Below are positions 8,635 to 18,800 of a stretch of DNA of 64,000 nt, piece by piece; the stretch's first letter is position 1, and each line of letters starts with the position of its first letter. A model generated the notes under the pieces. It saw only the letters and a list, made by a program, of their open reading frames with translations. It was not told where the DNA came from and made no database searches. The DNA is taken from assembly GCA_963674475.2 (NCBI GenBank), contig CAXXFQ010000024.1:496001-560000 (forward strand), read 5' to 3'. A program made the position numbers and the translations under genes. This stretch comes from CAXXFQ01 sp963674475 (GTDB taxonomy: Bacteria; Planctomycetota; Planctomycetia; Pirellulales; Thermoguttaceae).

Positions 8635-10005
8635 TTAATTTTTTACGCCAACTTTCTTTGGTGGCTCGATGAGGATGGTTTGGCCTTCTTCCAGTCCGGC
8701 CCTGATTTCGATCCAGGTGCCATCTTTCCAGCCGATCTTGACTTCACGCGGCTGCGGCTGACCGTGTTCCATCACATACACCACGTTTCTCCCTTGCTCC
8801 CGCTTAACCGCCTTGACCGGCACGGCCAGAACGTCGGTTTTCTTGTTGAGAAAAATGGTCACGCTAGCGGTCATGTCAGGCCGTAGGACTTCGTCGTCGT
8901 TTCCTTGAATATCCACCACGACATCGTAGTAGACAACGTTTTCTAGTAGGATTGCCTTGGGATAGATCGCGACCACGGTGCCGGGGAACTCACGGGCCGG
9001 GAACGCATCGACGGTGAAAATGGCCTTTTGGCTCAGATGGATTTTGCCGATATCGACTTCGTCGACCATCGCTTCGACCTGTAAGCGTTTCAGGTCGATA
9101 ATCGTCACGAAGGTGGGCGAGTTGAGCCCGGCGGCGACCGTCTCTCCCTCTTGCGTTGAAACTGAGCCAATCACCCCGGAAATGGGAGCGGTTAGCGTGG
9201 CGTAGGACTGCTGCACTTCCACGTTTTTGAGGGCTGAAGTCGCTCGTTCGACATCGGCTGCCGCCTGACGCAGTTGTTCCAGATGGGTGGACTTCGCCAG
9301 TTCATGGACCTTTTCCGCGAAGGCAACCTGGGCTTTTGCCACTTCGAACTGCTCGGTTGCCTTGTCAAAATCTTCTAGCGAAACGGCTCGTTTTTCAACC
9401 AATCGTGACATCCGTTTCAAGCTTTTTTCCGACAAACAAAATGTCGCCTGCCAACGCCGTATATCCGCCTCGGCCTTTTCGGTCTCCTTGGGCAAGAGCG
9501 ATTTAACGGCGGCCAGTTTTGCCTTGGCCAGCTCCAGTTCGGCTCGTCGCTGCGAGACCACGGCGATCAAGTCGTCTTTTTCTAGTTCAGCGATCACTTG
9601 TCCCCGTGTAACCGCGTCTCCGATGTTGGCTCGCAACCGCTCGACTTTTCCCGAGATCCGAGCACCGACGCGAACTTCGGCCCCGATCTGCGGTTTTACC
9701 GCGCCGGTCGCCAAGACAGAGGAAGCGAAGTCGCGTCGGACCACTTCGGCTGTCTTCTGTACGGGCTCAATCGCTTTGGCATTGCTTCGACTCCACCACT
9801 GCCACCCGACAACACTTGCAGTCGTAACAGTGACGCAAAAAAACAGAAAGAGCCGAAACCGGCGACGCTTCCGCTTTTTTCTTCGTATCGCCATCCGAGC
9901 TCGCATACCGTCAGTGTCGGATCCAAACAGGTCCGGCTTGGATTGGGGCGGTGTGGCGGCTGGTGCTTCCGTCGCCCGAGATTGAAATTTGGATGGATTT
10001 TCCAA
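8635..10005 (-). CDS. macA: MacA-like periplasmic adaptor (HlyD/RND membrane-fusion protein)
   Basis: 456 aa. An unusually long basic cytoplasmic N-terminus (MRARMAIRRKKRKRRRF) precedes one membrane helix at about 51-70. Then come a biotinyl/lipoyl half-motif (GARISGKVERLRANIGDAV), a long coiled-coil hairpin (about 140-260, rich in E/K/A), the second lipoyl half (YATLTAPISGVIGSV), and beta-barrel and membrane-proximal domains. This order is that of MacA-type adaptors, which bridge an inner-membrane ABC pump to an outer-membrane channel. The matching ATPase and permeases follow directly. No TolC-like gene is seen in the window, so the outer-membrane partner must be elsewhere. Confidence 0.9.
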   Translation of the reverse strand: MENPSKFQSRATEAPAATPPQSKPDLFGSDTDGMRARMAIRRKKRKRRRFRLFLFFCVTVTTASVVGWQWWSRSNAKAIEPVQKTAEVVRRDFASSVLATGAVKPQIGAEVRVGARISGKVERLRANIGDAVTRGQVIAELEKDDLIAVVSQRRAELELAKAKLAAVKSLLPKETEKAEADIRRWQATFCLSEKSLKRMSRLVEKRAVSLEDFDKATEQFEVAKAQVAFAEKVHELAKSTHLEQLRQAAADVERATSALKNVEVQQSYATLTAPISGVIGSVSTQEGETVAAGLNSPTFVTIIDLKRLQVEAMVDEVDIGKIHLSQKAIFTVDAFPAREFPGTVVAIYPKAILLENVVYYDVVVDIQGNDDEVLRPDMTASVTIFLNKKTDVLAVPVKAVKREQGRNVVYVMEHGQPQPREVKIGWKDGTWIEIRAGLEEGQTILIEPPKKVGVKN

Positions 10006-10147
10006 CGTAAAAACCCTTTGATGTTTTGGTATTGGATTATTGATGTCCCCATTCGTAGTAACCCCTTGCGCAGTCGCAAAATGCGGCCGTACCGGCCGGA
10101 TTTTACTGGGTTTTCAGTGTTGGAAGGGTTCACTACAAATGCAAAGG

Positions 10148-10672
10148 TCAATAGATACCTCGTCCCGGAACCAGCATCGGTCCTCGATGTTCGCAATCGG
10201 AATGGCTGCGTAGCAGGTCAAAAAGGTGTTGCTGTTGCTTGGGAGTGAGTATCTTTTTTTCCTCGCTCAATTGCTCAATCACCAACGCTTGTATCTGACG
10301 CTGTGCGTCGAGGATTTCCTTTTGTTTCGTTCGTATGGCCGTCATATCCGGCTCAGGCTGAAAAAGCATTTCCAATAAGCTGGTCCTCTCCTGGCGGTTA
10401 CGATCACAAATCGCGTCGGCCGCGGCTCGAAACGTGCGGAGGCGAGGCTCCAGTTCCTTCCACTGTTCCGCACTGACATCCAACTCGCGATGCAACGGAC
10501 ACCATATAGTCTGCCTATCACCTGGCTCGCATGGTGCTCCACAAGATTTCCCGCAAGGTTGCGTGCCGGAAGCACCGCGAGCCACCGAAACATGAACTAG
10601 CCATACTCCGGCAAACGCCACATTCAAGGCGACCGACAAAATGACCAGCAACGATTTTATAGATTTCCACAT
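10148..10672 (-). CDS. Periplasmic Cys-rich metal-sensor-like protein (CnrX/Spy-like)
   Basis: 174 aa anchored by an N-terminal membrane helix (about 6-28). The periplasmic part begins with a Cys-rich segment (C40, C44, C48, then WCPLH at 57-61) and continues as long amphipathic helices with LDVSAEQWKELEP and ILTPKQQQHLFDLL. These are the LTxxQ-like motifs of the CnrX/ZraP/Spy/CpxP family. It ends with a Cys/His segment (SHSDCEHRG). The Cys and His residues could bind metal. It starts two bases after the anti-sigma factor stop, so it is cotranscribed with it. By analogy with CnrX, which modulates the CnrY-CnrH pair, it may tune the anti-sigma factor. That role is inferred from position. Confidence 0.72.
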   Translation of the reverse strand: MWKSIKSLLVILSVALNVAFAGVWLVHVSVARGASGTQPCGKSCGAPCEPGDRQTIWCPLHRELDVSAEQWKELEPRLRTFRAAADAICDRNRQERTSLLEMLFQPEPDMTAIRTKQKEILDAQRQIQALVIEQLSEEKKILTPKQQQHLFDLLRSHSDCEHRGPMLVPGRGIY

Positions 10673-10674
10673 GG

Positions 10675-11244
10675 TTATGGCTCTCTAGAACTGGAAGTGG
10701 CTGTCAACACTAAAAAACTTTCGGCGAGCGAGCCATCAGGCGCATCGCTCAAACAGTCGAGACGATAGGCGGTCCGAGGATCGTTTTGACTCGCTGGCAG
10801 ACTAATGGACGAATGAACCGAATGCCATGTTTGCTGTCCCATCAAAATTCCCAACAAAATCCCGCTCGCCAAAACGGTTGCCTGAGCGGTTCGAGTGCTG
10901 GAGGGCACCAAGGCCCGCCACCCTTTTTTCCGATTCCAAGATCGCTTCGAAGAAGGTGAGCCGGACGCCGGCCCTGCCACGACATACTCCGACTGACGCC
11001 GTCGCGCGGCTTCGATGATCCGGTCTTCAAGCCCCTTGGGCAACGCCGGCGGCTCGGCGGTATTTTTCAAGATCGCCGTCAGACGTTCCTCTTGGGCGAG
11101 ATGCTGACGACAGACATCACACTGCTCCAAATGAACTTCGATCGCCGCTTGCAGCCGTGGCTCAAGTTCCCGCCGCACAAATCGATCGAGCCGTTTTTGA
11201 ACCGTTTTGCATCGCATCGTATCAACCTTTTTGGACATCACCAA
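10675..11244 (-). CDS. Zinc-finger anti-sigma factor (zf-HC2, membrane-anchored)
   Basis: 189 aa. The N-terminal anti-sigma domain has the H-x3-C-x2-C core HLEQCDVCRQH (H38, C42, C45) plus an upstream Cys at 12, the zf-HC2/RsrA-like signature of class I anti-sigma factors. One membrane helix follows at about 124-141 (ATVLASGILLGILMG), leaving a short external tail. It lies downstream of an ECF sigma factor gene in the same direction (84-base gap), the standard sigma/anti-sigma pairing. It would hold the sigma factor at the membrane until an external signal releases it. A second possible start is the ATG at 11238. Confidence 0.82.
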   Translation of the reverse strand: MVMSKKVDTMRCKTVQKRLDRFVRRELEPRLQAAIEVHLEQCDVCRQHLAQEERLTAILKNTAEPPALPKGLEDRIIEAARRRQSEYVVAGPASGSPSSKRSWNRKKGWRALVPSSTRTAQATVLASGILLGILMGQQTWHSVHSSISLPASQNDPRTAYRLDCLSDAPDGSLAESFLVLTATSSSREP

Positions 11245-11327
11245 CCTCGGCGGCTAAATGGGTACACCAAAAGATCCTTTTACCTTAGATAAACGCACGA
11301 GAAGAACGAAACCCCCGCAGGATTCCG

Positions 11328-11864
11328 TTATTTTTCCAGAAATTCGCCCAGATGGCCCGCCAGGGTGGTTCTTGCCCTGCTCAGAAGACGCTCTACCCCC
11401 TTATTGGTAGTGTCAAGAACCTCGGCGATTTCTCGATAACCAAGCCCTTCGTAGTAACGCAAGATCACAGCCATCTTCTGCTTGGGTGGTAGCAAGTTGA
11501 GCGATTGCCGAACGGCCGCCGCTTGCTCCTGAGCTTCAAAAGCCTTTTCAGGCGTTTCTTTTTCATCCGCTACGTCAGGGAGTTCGCTGTAGATTCGAAG
11601 CCGTTTACGACGCAAAAAATCGAGGCACAGCCGGGCAACAATCCGATAGAGATAGGCTCGAAACGTGGCGGTCGGTCGATAGCGATCCGCCGAATCGAGC
11701 ACTCTTAGAAACGCTTCTTGCACAACATCTTCCGCATCCGCCGCATTCCCTAAAAACCGATACGCCGCATTCCAAGCAGATAGCTGATGCCGTGCGACAA
11801 GTTGTGCAAACGCAGCCAGATCCCCTCTCGCTACGGCAAGCATCAATTCTTCATCACGAGGCAT
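11328..11864 (-). CDS. ECF-type RNA polymerase sigma factor
   Basis: 178 aa from MPRDEELMLAVARGDLAAF. Region 2 contains DAEDVVQEAFLRVL and the following R/Y-rich helix. Region 4 contains LPPKQKMAVILRYYEGLGY and the DNA-binding helix TNKGVERLLSRARTTL. ATG 11864 is preferred because GGAG sits six bases upstream. The frame also allows a start at 11912 (MMGKIVGG), which lacks a well-placed ribosome site. It is the first gene of the run through anti-sigma factor, sensor, adaptor, ATPase and permeases. ECF factors usually autoregulate such operons, so the whole pump is probably its regulon. I did not identify its promoter motif. Confidence 0.88.
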   Translation of the reverse strand: MPRDEELMLAVARGDLAAFAQLVARHQLSAWNAAYRFLGNAADAEDVVQEAFLRVLDSADRYRPTATFRAYLYRIVARLCLDFLRRKRLRIYSELPDVADEKETPEKAFEAQEQAAAVRQSLNLLPPKQKMAVILRYYEGLGYREIAEVLDTTNKGVERLLSRARTTLAGHLGEFLEK

Positions 11865-11912
11865 AAGCACTCCAAAATCTTTATAATCCCCTCCCACTAT
11901 TTTTCCCATCAT

Positions 11913-12182
11913 ACTGGGTCATAAGTAAAGTGACCAGCAACTCCAGATTTTGCCTTCCCACAACTCTCATTCGGTCGCATTCATACAAGGAAAAGAAAAT
12001 AGTCAGCCAATCAGAAAGGGTACCAAGTTTGGGGCTAAATTAGGTCACTTGGGGGCATTGGTGACCAAGGTAGGTAAAGAAAAGATGGCGTCTGCAGCTC
12101 GTCGTAACTCTTTGGCGTGTCTATGATTTGCCATAAAAAGACACGAGAAGTCATTCGTAATCAAAATACGGCCTCTTGCAGG
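11913..12182. other. Intergenic stretch upstream of the sigma operon
   Basis: No gene is seen. It must contain the promoter of the ECF sigma operon on the minus strand, but no motif can be assigned with confidence. Confidence 0.4.
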
Positions 12183-12245
12183 GGCTGGGCGAGAATTGAA
12201 CCCACAACATACGGATTGGAAGTCCGAGATCCAATATTGGTAAAG
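12183..12245 (-). pseudogene. tRNA-Gly(UCC)-like 3' fragment
   Basis: Read on the minus strand this holds an anticodon arm with loop CTTCCAA (anticodon UCC, Gly) closed by CGGA/TCCG. A T-arm with GGGTTCAATTC and a 3' acceptor-like CCAGCCCC follow. The 5' acceptor strand and a normal D-arm are absent upstream, so this is not a complete tRNA. Such 3' fragments are often left by integration or excision at tRNA genes. A similar anticodon-arm fragment is at 20318-20373. Confidence 0.45.
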
Positions 12246-12250
12246 CCAAT

Positions 12251-12766
12251 TTGGATAATGACTTAGAGAAAGGGGCAAACAGCCGTTGCACAACCGTTGA
12301 AATCGACCGTGATTTGGCAAGTTTTATCGCTTCATGGCCTGCCTTGGAGCAAACGCAGCAACAGGCACTGTTGATGTTGGCAGGTGTTTCAAGGGGACAA
12401 TCAGAGTGCTTGCCGCACAATCAGATGGGGAGTCCAGAGGCTTCTTCTGTTTCCAGCCCTCGGCACAGCCTAACAGGGCCCCTCTCTTCAGAAGAACTCT
12501 TTAGTGAGTCAGAATGGTCCAAGCTTGTAGACCATCTGGCCCTGCCTAAGCGACAGGCTGACATTCTTTACCTTCTCCTTCGGGGCGAGAATGATAAACA
12601 AATTGCCCGAAAACTCAAGATCTCCCAGCCAACGCTCCGTACCCACCTCCAAAGAACGTACGGGCGGTTCAAAGTTTCTAACCGCACGGCAATGGTCATT
12701 GAGCTGGTTCGGCTAGCACGGGATTGTGAAAAAGACAGCTTTGTATCAATGAGCGATACTATTTGA
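12251..12766 (+). CDS. LuxR-type helix-turn-helix regulator
   Basis: 171 aa. The first ~90 residues are low-complexity and match nothing I recognise. Residues about 97-155 are a clear LuxR/GerE DNA-binding domain: LPKRQADILYLLLRGENDKQ, then IARKLKISQPTLRTHLQRTYGRF. No receiver domain precedes it, so the signal input is unknown. The start is uncertain. The longest frame uses TTG 12251, which lies next to the tRNA-like fragment, so the gene may begin further in. It is transcribed away from the sigma operon and stands alone. Confidence 0.7.
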   Translation: MDNDLEKGANSRCTTVEIDRDLASFIASWPALEQTQQQALLMLAGVSRGQSECLPHNQMGSPEASSVSSPRHSLTGPLSSEELFSESEWSKLVDHLALPKRQADILYLLLRGENDKQIARKLKISQPTLRTHLQRTYGRFKVSNRTAMVIELVRLARDCEKDSFVSMSDTI

Positions 12767-12838
12767 CTTTTTACGTAACATATACTAAAGGCTTTTATCG
12801 CATTTCACCATCGGTCCTGTTGTCATGGACTGTTTGTA

Positions 12839-13175
12839 CTACTTCGAAGGGGACAGCCATAATGGACCTCGAGCCGTATCTTTACGATTCGCATCCACCG
12901 AAAATTCCGCTGCCGTATTACACGTTATCGCGGTAGTGCGGCTGGCCATCATGTCAGCGCGATATTCGCCGAAACAACGGCTGGCGATTTTGGTTTTGAA
13001 ATCTGCCCGTATGTGGAAACCTGTCTCGTTTTCTTGTAGCAAAAGGCTTTGGACCGGTACACCGGTCAGAACTTGCCAGTTACCTGCCAAGATCGTGACG
13101 TCCAAACTATTGACCTGGCCATCGTTGTTCGTATCGCCGGGGAATACGGAGATGGCGACCGTGATAATACCAAGC
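12839..13175 (-). pseudogene. Dockerin-repeat relic of an exported protein
   Basis: On the minus strand a frame reads SVFPGDTNNDGQVNSLDVTI, followed by LAGNWQ. This is one half of a type I dockerin (calcium loop DTNNDGQVNSLD). Only a few residues precede it before a stop, and the downstream frame (VQSLLLQENETGFHI...) lacks the second repeat or a PEP-CTERM tail. This is a fragment of a larger exported protein. Confidence 0.55.
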
Positions 13176-13237
13176 CAAGTTCTTTACCCATTTCCGCTAA
13201 AAACGAATTCCGCAATAGAAACTAAACAGTGTGGGAT

Positions 13238-14431
13238 TCAGAGCGGCACTCGCCATTTGGCTAGCGTTTCCATAAGGCGATAGGTGTCTGAGAATTCCGA
13301 GGGCAAGGAATCATTTTTGAACCAGATTACGTCAGGGCTTTTAAGTTGCTTGTCATCGATTGCCGGATCGTTGCCGAGGATTAAAAGGGGGCGAGCGGTA
13401 AGTGCTTTGCGAAGCTGAGGGTATTTCGCTTGTTGCACCGATTTGCCACGCAGATCGACAACATGAAGCGTCGGGCTTTGAGGTGCTTGCTTTTCGGAAG
13501 TTCTTGCCTGACGTGAAAGAATGTGGTGAATGATCGGGCGTTCATCCTTGCGAACGTCCCAGCGACGTGGCCACTTCAGTTGGAGCGTAACACTTGGATC
13601 GTCAGACGCCTTTGAGGACGCATGATTCTTTGCCGCATTGACAAGCAAGTGTCGAAAAAGGTGGTCTGCCTGTTCATGCTGGCCAAGTAATTCTTGCCAT
13701 GGTATATAGCTTACGATGACGCGGCGGTTATGATCAAACAGAAGCTCTTCAACATAGGGTAATCCCACGCTAGGCCCAAGCCATGCCGTGCGGTTTATTA
13801 CTGCATTGCAAGGCGTTTGTAGGTGTGAAAAGATCAAGGGGGCCGGATTACCTAGGGAGTCATAATTTCGCAAAAGCTTTCCCTTTGCGTGGGCAAGGCT
13901 CAAAGCGATCGATTTAGAGCGAGCCGGGCCTGACCAGTTTGGTGAAAAGACCAAGGAGGTTTTTTGGTCGTGTTGCTCCATGACATCAAGAGTGGCCTGG
14001 GGCGACTTACCGGCAGTATCTGAGCTCAAGATCAGCAGCTTGGGCGTTTCCGTTTCATCGGCAAGGAGCCGTGTCGCTTTCGCCCATTGCTCAAACCAAG
14101 CAGGAACTCCCTGCAGCTTGGCGGCAACCTGTTCCTCTGAATCTGTTGCACGATCCGGATAAAGGACAAACTCCGCGATTTTTGCACCAGAGTTGTCAAA
14201 CGCCTTCACAACCCCCGGTGCTCGTAATTGAGGAAGTTTGAACATGCCTGAGGGATTGGAAGCAATCGGAGTGTTTAAAAACCGCAACTGGCTTGCCGTG
14301 GGGATATGTACCGCCTGGCCCGAGTTTGCAAAAAAGAGCGGCGGCTCTTCGGCTTGCAGGGAATCGCTAAAAACCGAGAAAGCGATGGACATGGCAAATA
14401 GCAGAAAAGTTTCTTTAACGAAGCGTTTCAT
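13238..14431 (-). CDS. Exported protein of unknown function
   Basis: 397 aa with a signal peptide (MKRFVKETFLLFAMSIAF, cleavage probably after SLQA). The mature part alternates strands and helices with phrases such as KLLILSSDTAGKSPQATLDV, VIVSYIPWQEL and TLHVVDLRGKSV. I recognise no named domain and see no catalytic motif. It is transcribed divergently from the CsgG-like genes starting at 14634. The 202-bp gap between them holds promoters for both directions. Confidence 0.65.
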   Translation of the reverse strand: MKRFVKETFLLFAMSIAFSVFSDSLQAEEPPLFFANSGQAVHIPTASQLRFLNTPIASNPSGMFKLPQLRAPGVVKAFDNSGAKIAEFVLYPDRATDSEEQVAAKLQGVPAWFEQWAKATRLLADETETPKLLILSSDTAGKSPQATLDVMEQHDQKTSLVFSPNWSGPARSKSIALSLAHAKGKLLRNYDSLGNPAPLIFSHLQTPCNAVINRTAWLGPSVGLPYVEELLFDHNRRVIVSYIPWQELLGQHEQADHLFRHLLVNAAKNHASSKASDDPSVTLQLKWPRRWDVRKDERPIIHHILSRQARTSEKQAPQSPTLHVVDLRGKSVQQAKYPQLRKALTARPLLILGNDPAIDDKQLKSPDVIWFKNDSLPSEFSDTYRLMETLAKWRVPL

Positions 14432-14633
14432 AAACGCCCCCCCGGTAGAGTGGACTTGGCTTTAATTTTCGTATTTTTCTCAAAAAACATTTTTCGACAA
14501 CGCCTAGTAGATATAATGGACATCGCGCTGAAAAGCAAGGAAGGCGATCTGTTTTACCGGAGACGGGCCAACCGTGGCTTTTTGTGTTTTGATGTACCTA
14601 CGAAATGGTACCCGTTAAACTTAAGGAGAAACC

Positions 14634-15641
14634 ATGAGTCGATATTGGATGATCCGCTTGTTCTTGGCTGGTTGCTTCGTTTTTTTTGCCGTGCAACAAC
14701 TTACCGCGTCAGAAGAAAAAGATGAACTTCGAGCGATTCGAGTGGCGGTGTTCCCGATCGGAGCAACCGCAGACGTCAAGGTTGACCCCGACGCACTGAC
14801 AGACCAGCTCAACACGCTTGCGTCCATATTGCCTGAGGTAACGCTTGTGGATCGCGCGGATTTGGAGAAAACAGCGGAAGAACAGAAATTGGCTTTGTCC
14901 GGATTAGTCGATCCCGATTCGGCCGTGAAGCTCGGCAAAGTCTTGAACGCTCAATATATCCTTGTTGGTCGGGCAAGCAAAATCGGGCAGACGCACTACA
15001 TGGTCTTGAAGCTTGTCGATGTTGAAACAACACGCCAGACAACTATTTCGGCAAAGGCTCCCGTTAGCAAGGGCATGGAGGTGGTGCTGGAGAAAATTGG
15101 GACCGAGCTGGAAGAAAAGGTTGCCGCGATTTGTGCAACACCGCTGGACGCCGAAGAGCAAGCAAAATTAAAATCGCTGCAAAAACTTCTCAAACCGTTT
15201 CGCGGCAAGACTTTCTTGGTGCAGGTTTCCGAGGAGCATGTTAATCGCCACACAGAGGACCCTGCCGCGCAGATGGCGATCACCCATCTCCTTGCCTGGC
15301 TGGACATCCAGTTTGTTGTCCCCAAAGATCCACCAACCGATTGGAAGGAGCACTTGCTGGAGACGGCCACGTACGATGGTCAAGAAGTTGACTATCTGCT
15401 TGAAGGCGAGGGAGTTAGCGAGTTCGCAGGCCGAGTTCAAGGGCTGATTAGCTGCCGCGCACGCGTCGAGCTGCGATTGATCAAGTTGCCAGGCAAAAGC
15501 GTCATGACCATCGACAAAGGTGTCGCAGCGGGAGTCGACCTGACAGAATCGCTTAGCTGCAAAGCCGCCTTGGAAAAAGCGGGTAAGGCTGCCGCCGTAG
15601 CGGTGCTTCGGCGTGCGGTTAAGAAGGTCAAAGGTAAGTAG
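14634..15641 (+). CDS. CsgG-like exported protein
   Basis: 335 aa with a signal peptide (MSRYWMIRLFLAGCFVFFAV, ending near LTAS). GGAG lies shortly before the ATG. Residues about 35-170 carry the CsgG/TolB-N type fold: IRVAVFPIG, then PEVTLVDRADLEKTAEEQKL, then DPDSAVKLGKVLNAQYILVG and a family-typical VDVETTRQT. This domain occurs in curli-secretion lipoprotein CsgG and many periplasmic proteins. There is no lipobox Cys here, so a CsgG-like outer-membrane pore is not implied. The second half (KPFRGKTFLVQV...) resembles a further alpha/beta domain of unknown function. Two relatives follow on the same strand. Confidence 0.78.
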   Translation: MSRYWMIRLFLAGCFVFFAVQQLTASEEKDELRAIRVAVFPIGATADVKVDPDALTDQLNTLASILPEVTLVDRADLEKTAEEQKLALSGLVDPDSAVKLGKVLNAQYILVGRASKIGQTHYMVLKLVDVETTRQTTISAKAPVSKGMEVVLEKIGTELEEKVAAICATPLDAEEQAKLKSLQKLLKPFRGKTFLVQVSEEHVNRHTEDPAAQMAITHLLAWLDIQFVVPKDPPTDWKEHLLETATYDGQEVDYLLEGEGVSEFAGRVQGLISCRARVELRLIKLPGKSVMTIDKGVAAGVDLTESLSCKAALEKAGKAAAVAVLRRAVKKVKGK

Positions 15642-15801
15642 GTTTTTGGGACGCGACAAGAAAAGTCGACACTCCATCGGGAGGACGAAACTCCCGCCGA
15701 GCCATAGGCCGGTTCGTGCTCCGGCTTTCGAGACATCCCCCCCACAGCTTAGCAGTAGTTTGTCGTTCCCCCGTTCGAATTAAGCAACAGAGTAATTTGC
15801 A

Positions 15802-18800
15802 ATGTCACCCAAAGCTTTCCTCTGCCTTGGTGTTCTCTTTTTTCAACTGACGATTGCCGCCCATGCTCAAGACGCCACGCTTCGAATGGCCATCGTGACT
15901 TCTCCTGAAATCGACCAGCTTGGCCTTGCCGAGCCGATTACCGCAGAGTTGGCAAAGGTGCCAAAATTCGAGCTGGTCGATCGGGCCAACATCGATCGCA
16001 TACGCAACGAACTGGATCTTGCCACACTATGTAAACCAGAGTCGATCAAACGCCGGCAGGCACTGGGAAAAACGCTCGGAGCTGATCTGCTTTTTGTGCT
16101 GAAAGCAACACACGAAGGAAAGAGTGGTCATCAGGAAAGAACCACGCCGATGGGGCACCGACTCCATCTGGTCCTGGTCGATTGTCGCTATGGAGTCCGG
16201 CTCGTGGACACGCTGCTTTTCTTTGATAAAGAGAAGTCGATTGAAGCCGTTCGAGACCGAATCGTAACGACTTGCAAGAAGTATGCTGGCGGAGTTCGGC
16301 ATATTATCGGCATGACGCCTATGGTCTCCAAAACCGTATACGGTCGAATGGAACCACTCCACTCTGGCTTGAGACGCTTGATAGAAAAACTCTTGACACA
16401 AGAGACGGACTTCACGGTACTTGCTCCGAAAGAATGCCTCTTGATTGAACGCGAGCGTCAGCTCGGTACAATCCCCAACACATCGGTATCGATCACAATT
16501 CTCAAAGGGAGCTATGCAGTTGAAGTTAAGCCTGGTATAAGGCCGAGGGTCAATCTGATTTTTGAAGCGACCCGTAACGGCAAAGTGGTTGCTCAGAAAA
16601 CCTTCACGCTACGGGATGCCAATCTTCAAAGCCTTCACTTATCTGGCGACACGGTCAATCAGATCCTCGTTTTTGTGCAAGAGACGCTTGACGCTTCTAC
16701 GAAAATTCAATGTTCGCCTGAGGAGCTTGACGCCACCGCCGAAGAGTTGCTGCGGCAAATCGAGTTGCAAGCGGAACTCGTTGACTTGATTCAAGTTTGT
16801 AACCTTGCCGAGGCATTACTGCTGATCAAGCCAGATTGTACCGCTGCCAGACTCTACGCCCTTGGGGGATATCACCGCCGCTGCCAACGCTTGCCTCGCA
16901 TCAGGGATCGCGGGAAGTTGCGAACCGACGTTGCGTTATTCTTACACCGCACCCTCGACCGATGGCTTGATCACACAGAATATCTGATTCGTAACGAGCA
17001 AATTTCCGTCGAGCGTGCATCAAGACTCTATTACACGCTCGGATTTGATTGCAGTAAGTCAAATGCCATTCGTCATGACAGTAGGTCTTTTTACGTGGGC
17101 GGCTTGCCCGACTCTGATCCGGTTGGGACCTCTTGCCAAAAGCTTCTGGAGCATTACATCCACAGCGTTCTTCCAATGCTCCGTAGGTGTGTGAAAACCT
17201 TGCCAACAGAAAACGATCCTTCTCTGAACGAAGTTTTTGATTATTGTATCGCTCCGACAGACATCCGTACCTCGCTTGAGATTCAAGATTTTATCAAACG
17301 CAACAGGGCTCGCCGGAAGCGAGTCGCACCGAACGCGATGAAGTATTGGCCGCCTGACAGCCGTGAAAGCCAAATCACTTGCTGGCAGATTTGCTCCATC
17401 TCTCTCATGACCCCGATCCATGAAATGATATCTCAGTGTTATGCAAGTTGCACCGAAGAATATGAGACAGCCGCTCGTGAGCTTTTGGCTCTTGAGGAGG
17501 ATTGTATCCTGGCATATCTTCCCAAGGGGCTTTCCTGTCTCATGGCGGAACGTTACCTCGCCGGCATGACTTCGCAGGATATTTATGAGAAGCGGACACC
17601 GATGATGCAGGTTTCCGAGATGACCGAGCACTATAAAGCTATGTTCGATCGACTTGCGAAAGACAATGATCCGGCCGTCCAAATCAGTGGCATGGTCGGC
17701 AGCTATGCGTTGCGACGCTGCAAAGAGCGAACCATCACGCAACTTAAAAACGAACGTGTTTCAATTGATGAGATGGCGAGCCTGAATGAGACCATTAAGT
17801 TCCTGGAAGAAATATGCAAACATACTTCCAAGTTTGAGCAAAACGAACCGCCGAAGATGATGGATTTTGATTGGGTGGTTCCCGGGATGTCCATACGGTA
17901 CAAAACGAAAGGAATAAACTCTTACTGCAAATGGAAATTGCAGCATCTGAAAAAACTCGCCAGGGAAGCGCCCCTGCTGAAACCGGGAGAGGAAGTGCTT
18001 GACGAAGCGATGTTTCAGCGTGCCAAAATAAAATTCAATGATTTGGCCAGGAAAACTTCTTACGGACACGTGCCGGAGGAGCTCAGAAAAAAGGATCCTC
18101 TCAAAATCGCTGGGAGACCGATCCGCCCGGAAACGCATCTCGCCAAAGGGCAAACGAGTGCTTATTACTCGCCGTTACCGAACGTCGATACCAAAAAATG
18201 GATAACGTTGCTAAAGCTGGACAAAAGAACCGACCTTATCGTCACGCCAACCAGGTTGATACGCATGCGCAAGCATGGACAGCCCGAAATGATCTTCAAC
18301 CTTGCAACCCCCGAAGGTGTGTCTGAAAACAAGAAGCAGTTCCCCAGAGCAAGCCAGTATTTGTGCGGTGCCATCAAAAGCGTGCTCTACGATGGTACTT
18401 ACCTTTGGGTAACCTCGACCAAACGGGGAGTTTATGCCTTGACTCGTGACGGCAAGTTGCTCGGCAACATCTACAACACCCCGGGCTTTCCTTTTTCGAC
18501 GGTCATGCGGCAAAAACGGGACGGTTTTTCGCCCGTCATGTACACGACCATCGAAGCGCCTGGTAAAATCCTTCTCGTTATGCAAACGAAAACCTCTACG
18601 ATTATTGGGCGTATGAAAATTGACGCCTCCAAACGTCTCGTGTTCGAGCCTTTGCACTTGGCGTCCAAGACCCCTGTCAAGCAAAGCGTAGAAGAGTTTA
18701 TGTCACCAGACGCGCCGTTTCGCCCGGAACCTTGGATGCATCTTTTTAAATATGACGACAAACAGCAATGGCTTGCCGTGCCGCGAACCATGAGCTATAA

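Noticed and set aside
12045..12420. Minus-strand small proteins around 12.2 kb
   Set aside because: The frames read through the tRNA-like fragment (phrases such as VQFSPSP are typical of translated tRNA), so they are not genes.
15650..15801. Riboswitch before the 1413-aa gene
   Set aside because: GGGAG/CTCCC forms a small hairpin, but I could not fit the conserved core of any known riboswitch class.
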